From Alicyclobacillus pomorum DSM 14955 (GTDB taxonomy: Bacteria; Bacillota; Bacilli; Alicyclobacillales; Alicyclobacillaceae), in assembly GCF_000472905.1 (NCBI RefSeq), contig NZ_AXAR01000004.1, forward strand, positions 1 through 64,000: a stretch of 64,000 bases of DNA, written 5' to 3'. The position numbers were made by a program, and so were the translations under genes. A model generated the notes under the pieces. That model searched no databases. It had not been told where the DNA came from and saw nothing but the letters and a program-made list of their open reading frames with translations. Below are positions 57,814-64,000 of the stretch, one piece after another; positions within the stretch are counted from its first letter, which is position 1, and the number at the start of each line of letters is the position of its first letter.

Positions 57814-58921
57814 GCGCTGTCCATCTCCCTTCCCGAACGTCGTCCATCAATTGCATGAATTCGTCGAACAGGCCATCCGAGTCGTCCGGGCCCGGCCTGG
57901 CTTCTGGGTGGTACTGCACACAGAAGGCGGGGTACTTGCGGTGCGTGAGTCCCTCCACAGTGCCATCGTTCTGGTTGACGTGCGTGAGCACGAGGTCCGT
58001 CCCCGCAAGAGAGTCGGGGTTAACAACATACCCGTGGTTCTGCGACGTGATGGAAATTTTGCCGGTCCGCAGATCTTTCACTGGATGGTTTGCCCCTCGG
58101 TGTCCAAACCGCATCTTCTCGGTCTTCGCACCACACGCTAGCGCCATGAGCTGATGCCCTAAGCAAATCCCAAACATCGGAACCCGCCCGAGCAGGCCGC
58201 GCACCGTTTCAATCGCGTAGTCTGCGTCTTCTGGATTGCCAGGTCCGTTACTGAGCATGACGCCATGCGGCTGCCACGCAAGAATTTCCTCAGCCGTGGT
58301 TCTCGCCGGCACCACAATCACGTCGCATTGTCGCGCCAACAGCGAGCGAACAACGCCTGCCTTCATGCCGAAATCCATGGCGACCACGCGCCGACCGCTG
58401 CCAGGACAACGGTACACAGATCCCGTGGTCACGTGGTCAATCTGATCTCTTGGAAACGGATTGCGAAGTCGTTCGCGGAGCTCCTCCACCGGTGTATCCA
58501 GCGTCGTCAACACAGCCTTCATGGTGCCGTGACTCCGGATGGCCTTCGTGAGCTTCCGCGTATCAATGCCCGCGATACCGATGATGTGGTTGCGCTGGAG
58601 GTAGTTCTCGAGCGTCCCTGCACTCTTGAAGTGACTCGGGACTTCCGCGAACTCGCGCACCACAAATCCGCGAACGTGCGGCTTGCGGGATTCCACGTCG
58701 TCCACGTTGACGCCGTAGTTGCCAATCAGAGGATACGTCATGGTCACAATCTGTCCGTAGTACGAAGGGTCAGTCAGGATTTCCTGATATCCTGTCATTC
58801 CTGTGTTGAATACCACTTCACCGAAAGACTCACCGGTCGCTCCGAAACTTACGCCGGAGAAGACGAGCCCATTTTCAAGAACAAGTCGAGCCGTTGGCCG
58901 GCTTGGTTTAGATAGTCCCAT
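57806..58921 (-). CDS. carA: carbamoyl-phosphate synthase small subunit (glutaminase)
   Basis: CarA hydrolyses glutamine to supply ammonia to CarB. The 371-residue protein has an N-terminal CPSase domain and a class I glutamine amidotransferase domain with C253 (GICLGHQ), H338 and E340 (QYHPE). The ATG has AGGAGG about eight bases upstream and overlaps the end of pyrC by 14 bases. Confidence 0.97.
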   Translation of the reverse strand: MGLSKPSRPTARLVLENGLVFSGVSFGATGESFGEVVFNTGMTGYQEILTDPSYYGQIVTMTYPLIGNYGVNVDDVESRKPHVRGFVVREFAEVPSHFKSAGTLENYLQRNHIIGIAGIDTRKLTKAIRSHGTMKAVLTTLDTPVEELRERLRNPFPRDQIDHVTTGSVYRCPGSGRRVVAMDFGMKAGVVRSLLARQCDVIVVPARTTAEEILAWQPHGVMLSNGPGNPEDADYAIETVRGLLGRVPMFGICLGHQLMALACGAKTEKMRFGHRGANHPVKDLRTGKISITSQNHGYVVNPDSLAGTDLVLTHVNQNDGTVEGLTHRKYPAFCVQYHPEARPGPDDSDGLFDEFMQLMDDVREGRWTARA

Positions 58922-60209
58922 ACTGGCTTGCCTCCTGTTTGTTATAGACAATCTTCCCACCACATACAGTCAACGTCGGAAAACCGACAGCACGCCATCC
59001 GGCGAAGGGCGTGTTGCGCCCTTTGGACAGAAACGTATCGGGTGAAATCACCCGCTCGTTATCGAGATCTACCGCGACCACATCCGCCTTGCCGCCAACG
59101 CGGATGACGCCACCTGGCAAGCCAAACTTGTGCGCTGGAATGGTAGACATTCTTTTGACGAGGTCGACCAGTGACAGTTTTCCAGGCATGACCAGGTAGG
59201 TGTACAGCAGTGGAAACACCGTTTCGATACCAACCATGCCGAACGGAGACTCTAAAATCGAGCGCTGCTTTTCTTGTACAGTGTGCGGCGCGTGGTCGGT
59301 CGCCACCATATCCAACGTTCCGTCCAGAAATCCTTCGAGGCAAGCCAATCTGTCCCGTTCACTGCGCAGCGGCGGATTCACTTTGTACACGGCGTCGTCC
59401 GACGTGATGACGTCTTCGGTCAATAGTAGATGGTGCGGTGTGACTTCAGCAGTCACGTGAATCCCCCGTGATTTCGCCCAGCGAATCAGGGCGACTGCAG
59501 ACTCCACGCTGACGTGACAAACATGCAGGTGAGCGCCAGTCTGTTCCGCCAGGAGAATGTCGCGCGCAATCATAGCTGACTCCGCCTCGCCTGGGATATC
59601 AGGCAACGAGAGTCTGCGCGCCGCGCCTTTGTGCAACACGCCGCGACCCGCGATGGTCTCATCCTCGGCGTGGATGCACAGGGGCAACCCAACGGCCGCT
59701 GCCTCTATCATCGCTTGCCGCATGAGACCCCCGTGCTGAACACCTTTTCCATCGTCCGACAAGGCCACGGCGCCCGCTTCTTTCAACCCCGCAAAATCGG
59801 TCAGCCGCTCACCGCTTTGACCTTCTGTAATACAAGCAATCGGCAGGACCTGCGCTGCGCCCGCCGCCATGGCCTGACGCCTGACGTACCGAACCAGTTC
59901 AGGCGTGTGCAGCGGTGGGTTGGTATTGGGCATGCAGGCGATTTGAGTAAATCCCCCGGCCGCTGCCGCCTTCGCTCCGGTCGCGATGGTCTCCTTATCT
60001 TCGAACCCAGGTTCGCGCAAATGTACGTGCATATCGATAAAGCCAGGTAACAACACTTCGCCGGACAATTCGACCGTCGCATCCGCTTCCGGCAGTTCAC
60101 GGCCGATGGCGAGAATGGTGCCTTCTGTTTGATGGATGAGTACGTCTGCTGGCGCGAGACTGCCATCGGTCAAGTCCAACAATCGTCCGCCTGTGATTTT
60201 CAGCCTCAC
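58908..60209 (-). CDS. pyrC: dihydroorotase
   Basis: PyrC closes carbamoyl-aspartate to dihydroorotate. The 433-residue class I enzyme has the zinc-binding HVHLREPG (61-68), the later histidines in IHAEDE and HVCHVSV, and the catalytic region ATDHAPHT. The GTG start has GAGGAGG upstream. It follows pyrB by 4 bases. Confidence 0.97.
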   Translation of the reverse strand: MRLKITGGRLLDLTDGSLAPADVLIHQTEGTILAIGRELPEADATVELSGEVLLPGFIDMHVHLREPGFEDKETIATGAKAAAAGGFTQIACMPNTNPPLHTPELVRYVRRQAMAAGAAQVLPIACITEGQSGERLTDFAGLKEAGAVALSDDGKGVQHGGLMRQAMIEAAAVGLPLCIHAEDETIAGRGVLHKGAARRLSLPDIPGEAESAMIARDILLAEQTGAHLHVCHVSVESAVALIRWAKSRGIHVTAEVTPHHLLLTEDVITSDDAVYKVNPPLRSERDRLACLEGFLDGTLDMVATDHAPHTVQEKQRSILESPFGMVGIETVFPLLYTYLVMPGKLSLVDLVKRMSTIPAHKFGLPGGVIRVGGKADVVAVDLDNERVISPDTFLSKGRNTPFAGWRAVGFPTLTVCGGKIVYNKQEASQYGTI

Positions 60210-60213
60210 GCGG

Positions 60214-61176
60214 TTACCTCCTCACCATGTCTTCGAGAATGGCCATGCGCATGTACAACCCGTTTTCCACCTGCCGGAAGTAGGCTGCGCGCGGGTCGTC
60301 ATCAACTTCTGGGTGAATTTCGTCGACGCGTGGAAGGGGGTGCAGAATCCGCGCGCTCGGCTTCATCACCGAGAGAGAAGCAGAGGTCAAGTGGAACTTT
60401 TCGGTTCCCAGCGCTTCGTCGATGCAAGACAAGCGCTCGGTTTGAATCCGGGTCTGGTAGACGATGTCCGCACGGGACAGCGCGCTCGTCAGATCTTGCG
60501 TCGTCTGTATGGAAAGTCCACGGCTGCGAAGCGCCTGCATCATCTCCTCAGGGAGTCCCAGTGACGCAGGGTGAAGCAGTGTGACAGAGACATTTCGGTA
60601 CTTGGTCAACAATTGCAGCAGGGAGTGGACGGTTCGCCCGTAGCGCAAATCTCCCATGATGCAAATCTCAAGGCCGTCCACTTGGCCCAATTCCCGCCAT
60701 ATGGTGTAGACGTCGAGCAACGCCTGGGTCGGATGTTCGCCTGACCCCGCTCCCGCGTTGATGATAGGTACCGGGCTCTGTGGTGCAGCCATCGCCATCG
60801 CGTCGTTCTCGTGATGCCGAATGACTATCGCATCTGCGTAACAGCCGAGGACGCGAAACACGTCTTCCAATCGCTCACCCTTCTTGGCCGATGAATGCTC
60901 CAGCGCGTTTTCAGCGCTGATAACACGACCGCCGAGCCGCAGTACAGCGGACTCGAACGACAATCGGGTGCGTGTGCTGGGTTCATAAAATATCGCTGCG
61001 ACGACTGAGCCTGCAAGAATGGTTTGGCGATCCTTGGCCGACATCACCCGAAGTTCCTCCGCACGAGCCATCCAGCGCGTGACATCGTGACGCGTCACGT
61101 CGCGGGTGGACAGCAAGTGCCGTACGGACGACGTGCCCGTCTCCAAATGGCGTTTGACTACCGTGGAAATTGTCAT
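60214..61176 (-). CDS. pyrB: aspartate carbamoyltransferase catalytic subunit
   Basis: PyrB makes carbamoyl-aspartate. The 320-residue protein has the carbamoyl-phosphate motif FYEPSTRTRLSFE (63-75), HPTQALLDVYT and LHPLPRVDEI. The ATG overlaps the pyrR stop by 4 bases and has AAGGAGT upstream. No pyrI regulatory subunit is present, as in Bacillus. Confidence 0.96.
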   Translation of the reverse strand: MTISTVVKRHLETGTSSVRHLLSTRDVTRHDVTRWMARAEELRVMSAKDRQTILAGSVVAAIFYEPSTRTRLSFESAVLRLGGRVISAENALEHSSAKKGERLEDVFRVLGCYADAIVIRHHENDAMAMAAPQSPVPIINAGAGSGEHPTQALLDVYTIWRELGQVDGLEICIMGDLRYGRTVHSLLQLLTKYRNVSVTLLHPASLGLPEEMMQALRSRGLSIQTTQDLTSALSRADIVYQTRIQTERLSCIDEALGTEKFHLTSASLSVMKPSARILHPLPRVDEIHPEVDDDPRAAYFRQVENGLYMRMAILEDMVRR

Positions 61177-61727
61177 CGCAGGTCCGACTCCTTGTCGCTG
61201 TCTTTGGCCACAATCCAAACGCCATCATCCCCATCCACTTCCGCGAAATGTACTGAAATGGCCTCCTCCCTAGACGTCGGAACATTCTTGCCCACAAAGT
61301 CCGCGCGAATCGGCAGCTCCCGGTGCCCACGGTCAACCAATGCCGCCAGTTGCACCATTTTTGCGCGCCCCGTAGCCATGATGCCGTCGAGGGCCGCGCG
61401 CACTGTCCGCCCGGTGTACAAGACGTCGTCCACCAGCACGACAATCTTGTCTTGAATTTGCACTCCGTCCAACGGAGGACGCGCTCCGTTTTGCACGGCG
61501 ACATCGTCACGGTACGGCCGCGGGTTCATGTGATGCACCTCAGGTCGGATGCCCTCAATGTTCAACAATTTATCTGCGATGCGGTCCGCCAGCACGGCAC
61601 CGCGCGTTTCAATGCCGAGCAGCATCACCCCGTTCAACCCTTTGTTGCGCTCCAGAATTTCGTGGGCCATGCGGGTCATCGACCGCTGCATGCCAGCTGC
61701 ATCCATGATTTGTGCCTTGGTTTGCAT
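61173..61727 (-). CDS. pyrR: pyrimidine operon attenuator / uracil phosphoribosyltransferase PyrR
   Basis: PyrR binds the leader RNA when UMP is abundant and causes termination; it also has uracil phosphoribosyltransferase activity. The 184-residue protein has the PRPP motif VVLVDDVLYTGRT (96-108) and GIETRGAVLA. The ATG at 61727 gives the usual N-terminus QTKAQIMDA; the frame extends 48 codons into the leader without support. It heads the pyr operon, behind the attenuator. Confidence 0.96.
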   Translation of the reverse strand: MQTKAQIMDAAGMQRSMTRMAHEILERNKGLNGVMLLGIETRGAVLADRIADKLLNIEGIRPEVHHMNPRPYRDDVAVQNGARPPLDGVQIQDKIVVLVDDVLYTGRTVRAALDGIMATGRAKMVQLAALVDRGHRELPIRADFVGKNVPTSREEAISVHFAEVDGDDGVWIVAKDSDKESDLR

Positions 61728-61774
61728 CTCTCTTCCCGCCTTTGTCAAATTCTGCCCGTTTTGCCGCCGCGACA

Positions 61775-61809
61775 CAAAAAAGGTGGCTCCCGGATTGGAA
61801 GCCACCTTG
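61775..61809 (-). terminator. attenuator terminator of the pyr operon
   Basis: On the minus strand AAGGTGGC pairs with GCCACCTT around a 13-base loop and is followed by six T. It lies between the PyrR-binding hairpin and the pyrR start, as in known PyrR attenuators. Confidence 0.9.
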
Positions 61810-61867
61810 GCATATGTGCGCAAGTGACCCTGCGTGTTCACGCAAGGATACGTTTGGCGACTCCTTT

Positions 61868-61885
61868 CCAACCTCTCGGGATTGG
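61868..61885 (-). promoter_or_regulatory. PyrR-binding hairpin (anti-antiterminator)
   Basis: On the minus strand the sequence CCAATCCCGAGAGGTTGG forms a short stem with the loop UCCCGAGAGG, a close match to the conserved PyrR recognition sequence (ARUCCNGNGAGGYU). With the terminator at 61775-61809 it forms the regulatory leader. It is the only such element seen in the operon. Confidence 0.92.
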
Positions 61886-61912
61886 TTTAAAGGCAGTGTT
61901 CATGTTTGTTTT

Positions 61913-61941
61913 ACTGTACTTCAAACGAAACGGTTCGTCAA
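61913..61941 (-). promoter_or_regulatory. promoter of the pyr operon
   Basis: On the minus strand TTGACG (61941-61936) and TACAGT (61918-61913) are separated by 17 bases. The start point would be near 61906, about 20 bases before the PyrR-binding hairpin. Confidence 0.75.
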
Positions 61942-62007
61942 GCACGAATCCGAACAAGCAGTCTGTGGCTGTTGTGGCTGAACCGGCTCCAGCCACAGTC
62001 CCCACGA

Positions 62008-62940
62008 TTACAACAGCTCGGCCCGCAACCCCTGCAGCAAGCGCTCCATATCCTCCGGGAGGTCTGAATGAAACATCAGCGTCTGTCCGGTCCGAGGATG
62101 CGTGAAGCCGAGTTCCATCGCGTGCAGAGCCTGTCCATCAATGGCGAGCGTATGGCGACGGCCATAGAGCGGATCGCCAGCAAGCGGATGCTCGATGTAG
62201 GCCATGTGAACGCGAATTTGATGCGTCCGACCGGTCTCCAGCTTCAACTCCACATAGGTGTACTCGCGAAACCGCTCCAATACTTTAAAGTGCGTTACGG
62301 CTCGCTTTCCGCCATCGCGAACCGTCATTCGCTGCCGATTTCGAGGGTCGCGTCCGATGGGCGCGTCAATCATCCCTTCGTCGTGCGTGAGGACGCCGTG
62401 CACGATGGCCCGGTACACGCGATGTACCGTGTGCTCCTTCAACTGTGCAGCCAGCTTGTGGTAGGCGAGGTCCGATTTTGCCAACATCAACAGTCCGGAG
62501 GTGTCTTTATCGATGCGATGCACGACACCGGGCCGTAAACTTCCTCCCAGCGTCGACAGAGACACGCCACGGAACAGCAGACCGTTCACCAGTGTGCCGC
62601 GCGGGTGCCCGGCCGCAGGATGCACCACCACGCCTCTCGGCTTGTCCACCACCACCACGTCGTCGTCGTTATGTACAATGGCAAACGGAACGTCGTCAGG
62701 GACCAGTTCTACCGGCTCTGGCTCAGGAATCCGAACCTCGTATCGCTCTCCATCAGCGACGGCATCGCTGGCTTTCAAGCGCGGCCTCGGGCCTGTGATA
62801 TGTCCTTCTGCCAACCATTGCTGAACCTGGCTGCGCGACACGTCGTACTCACGCTCCTGCAAAGCGTCCGTCAGCCAACGGTCCAGCCGCTCCCCGGCGT
62901 CTACGCCCTCTACCACCAACTCTTCAGAGATCAAGCTCAT
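62008..62940 (-). CDS. rluD: 23S rRNA pseudouridine synthase, RluD family
   Basis: The 310-residue protein has an N-terminal S4 RNA-binding domain (RLDRWLTDAL, about 18-65) and the RluA/RluD catalytic motif HRIDKDTSGLLML, with D144 as nucleophile. B. subtilis YlyB is the orthologue by position. The exact target uridines cannot be fixed from the sequence. The ATG overlaps the lspA stop by 4 bases, with GGAGG ten bases upstream. A GC-rich repeat (GTGGCTG/CAGCCAC) follows its stop and may end its transcript. Confidence 0.93.
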   Translation of the reverse strand: MSLISEELVVEGVDAGERLDRWLTDALQEREYDVSRSQVQQWLAEGHITGPRPRLKASDAVADGERYEVRIPEPEPVELVPDDVPFAIVHNDDDVVVVDKPRGVVVHPAAGHPRGTLVNGLLFRGVSLSTLGGSLRPGVVHRIDKDTSGLLMLAKSDLAYHKLAAQLKEHTVHRVYRAIVHGVLTHDEGMIDAPIGRDPRNRQRMTVRDGGKRAVTHFKVLERFREYTYVELKLETGRTHQIRVHMAYIEHPLAGDPLYGRRHTLAIDGQALHAMELGFTHPRTGQTLMFHSDLPEDMERLLQGLRAELL

Positions 62941-63404
62941 TTCGTAACGTCCTCCGTGTTTTGTTTGACCGATTTGTCTGCGCGGAAACTCCGCCAAAGC
63001 AGCAGCACGACGCCTACGTCAATGCAGGTGTCCGCCAAATTGAACACAGGGAAGTTGATGGCTTCGATATACACGTAGTCTACCACGGTTCCCGCGAAGA
63101 CGCGGTCGCAGAGGTTTCCAAGCGCACCCCCGAGGACCAACGCGAGGCCGACGGTGACCCAGAACTTGGGGCGGTACTTTCTTTCAATCCACACCACCGC
63201 CGCAATGACCGCCAAGGCCACGAGCACGAGCAACCAATGTGCCTGCTGAAGAATGCCCCACGCTGCCCCTGGATTTCGGATGTACTGGATCTCCAGAACA
63301 GAGGGCCAAATCGGGATGGACTCACCTTGTACCATGTGGGTCTGTACGAGCCACTTAATCCCTTGATCTGCGGCAAACACAAGAAGTGCCAGTATGTAGA
63401 GCAT
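62937..63404 (-). CDS. lspA: lipoprotein signal peptidase (signal peptidase II)
   Basis: LspA removes signal peptides from prolipoproteins in the membrane. The 155-residue protein has four membrane helices and the catalytic aspartates D100 (GNLCDR) and D125 (FNLADTCID). The ATG at 63404 has AAAGGTGA five bases upstream; a GTG three codons earlier lies within that site. The order with the DksA-type gene above and rluD below is that of B. subtilis. Confidence 0.96.
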   Translation of the reverse strand: MLYILALLVFAADQGIKWLVQTHMVQGESIPIWPSVLEIQYIRNPGAAWGILQQAHWLLVLVALAVIAAVVWIERKYRPKFWVTVGLALVLGGALGNLCDRVFAGTVVDYVYIEAINFPVFNLADTCIDVGVVLLLWRSFRADKSVKQNTEDVTK

Positions 63405-63503
63405 GAAACTCACCTTTCATCACCCAGGTCAAGCCCAAGTGTCTGCACACAGTCTACCACAATTGCCTGGGCCCCAAAACTGGCGCAAGGCTAGCCAAGA
63501 CAC

Positions 63504-63543
63504 AATGGCTTGGATACTCGATAAGCCGGGTATCCAAGCCATT
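63504..63543. repeat. 13-bp inverted repeat behind the DksA-type gene
   Basis: AATGGCTTGGATA (63504-63516) is perfectly complementary to 63531-63543, starting just past the stop of the zinc-finger gene. It may terminate that gene on the minus strand, although no T-run follows. Confidence 0.55.
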
Positions 63544-63546
63544 CTG

Positions 63547-64000
63547 TTAGGGAAGTTGGGACTTATACTCGTCGTTCGTGATTTTCTCCACGTCGTCGAC
63601 AATGCCTTCGTTGTCGTTCAGGTAATCGTCTTGTGCGAGGTAGTCGTACTCTTCGTCGTAACCTGGGCGCTGGTTGAACCGCCACACCGCTTGTAACGAA
63701 TCTTCCCCGTCAAACGCCACGTTGTCGGTTTCATCTAAGTCAGTTCTGCCGAATCCGGGCGTGAGAAATTCCTCCTCAATCGGACGCGACCGGTCAGGGT
63801 GTTCCCGCTCGTCCTTGCGCTTGCAATCGATGCAAAGCGTGGCGAGCGGATACGCCTCCAACCGATCCGGATCAATGCGCTCCCCACACTCCGCACATAC
63901 CCCGTACGTGCCACCGTCTATCGCGTCCAGTGCTCTGTCCACTTCCTGCAGGCGGAGCTTATCGAGGTCCCGCAACGCAACGTCTTTGCCGCGTTCGAAC
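63547..64000 (-). CDS. DksA/TraR-type zinc-finger protein (YlyA/YteA-like), 5' part outside the window
   Basis: The frame is open to the right edge, so the N-terminus is missing. The visible 150 residues begin FERGKDVALRDLDKLRL, contain a C4 zinc finger (CAECG...LCIDCK) typical of DksA/TraR proteins, and end with a very acidic tail (DEEYDYLAQDDYLNDNEG). In B. subtilis YlyA, in the same position before lspA, binds RNA polymerase; YteA is similar in sequence. The TTG at 63975 is internal and should not be taken as the start. Confidence 0.88.
   Translation of the reverse strand, partial: FERGKDVALRDLDKLRLQEVDRALDAIDGGTYGVCAECGERIDPDRLEAYPLATLCIDCKRKDEREHPDRSRPIEEEFLTPGFGRTDLDETDNVAFDGEDSLQAVWRFNQRPGYDEEYDYLAQDDYLNDNEGIVDDVEKITNDEYKSQLP

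Noticed and set aside
63547-63975. Taking the TTG at 63975 as start of the zinc-finger gene
   Set aside because: The frame continues to the window edge with family-like residues (FERGKDVA), so the gene is cut by the window.

Overview
The window reads as chromosomal core sequence from a spore-forming, low-to-mid GC Firmicute, most probably a member of the Alicyclobacillaceae. The gene order follows the Bacillus subtilis block pyr - rqcH/yloB/yicC/remA/gmk/rpoZ/coaBC/priA/def/fmt/rsmB/rlmN/prpC/prkC/rsgA/rpe/spoVM/rpmB/fakA/recG - fapR/plsX/fab - rnc/smc/ftsY/ffh/rpsP/trmD. A SpoVM peptide shows that the organism sporulates. A UDP-sulfoquinovose synthase beside a GT4 glycosyltransferase points to sulfolipid (SQDG), which is known in Alicyclobacillus membranes. 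The genus call is an inference. About two fifths of the genes start with GTG or TTG behind strong Shine-Dalgarno sequences. Nearly everything lies on the minus strand, so transcription mostly runs from high to low coordinates.

Layout from low to high coordinates. 1-477: no gene; tandem promoters and a leader for an rRNA operon that begins beyond the left edge. 478-5748: trmD, rimM, ylqD, khpA, rpsP, ffh, ylxM, ftsY (tRNA/ribosome maturation and the SRP pathway). 5800-10081: smc and rnc. 10203-16268: fabF, acpP, fabG, fabD, fabH, plsX and the regulator fapR, closed by a terminator and preceded by a promoter with a FapR-box-like site. 16482-19250: rpmF, a YceD-type gene, a patatin-like phospholipase, coaD and rsmD. 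19679-24154: an accessory lipid island with a plus-strand amidase, gtrA, a sulfolipid glycosyltransferase, sqdB and a 36-codon unnamed ORF behind psd. 24196-29194: psd, recG, fakA and an Asp23 gene. 29356 onward: rpmB (plus strand), then spoVM, rpe, rsgA, prkC, prpC, rlmN, rsmB, fmt, def, priA, coaBC, rpoZ, gmk, remA and yicC on the minus strand. 44524-53000: a Ca2+-ATPase, rqcH (plus), a DUF2254-like membrane protein, glutamate dehydrogenase (plus) and a solitary Rieske protein (plus). 53119-61727: the pyrimidine operon pyrR-pyrB-pyrC-carA-carB-pyrF-pyrE behind a PyrR attenuator. 62008-64000: rluD, lspA and the 3' part of a DksA/TraR-type zinc-finger gene.

Membrane lipid biology links several parts: FapR and the fab/plsX genes make acyl chains and acyl-phosphate, FakA phosphorylates exogenous fatty acids, Psd makes phosphatidylethanolamine, and the Sqd pair would add an anionic sulfoglycolipid. 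The least explained items are the small W/C/Y-rich ORF after psd, the GtrA-like protein in the sulfolipid operon, the stacked hairpins at 19390-19520, the solitary Rieske gene and the DUF2254-like protein. No mobile element, CRISPR array or tRNA gene was recognised.
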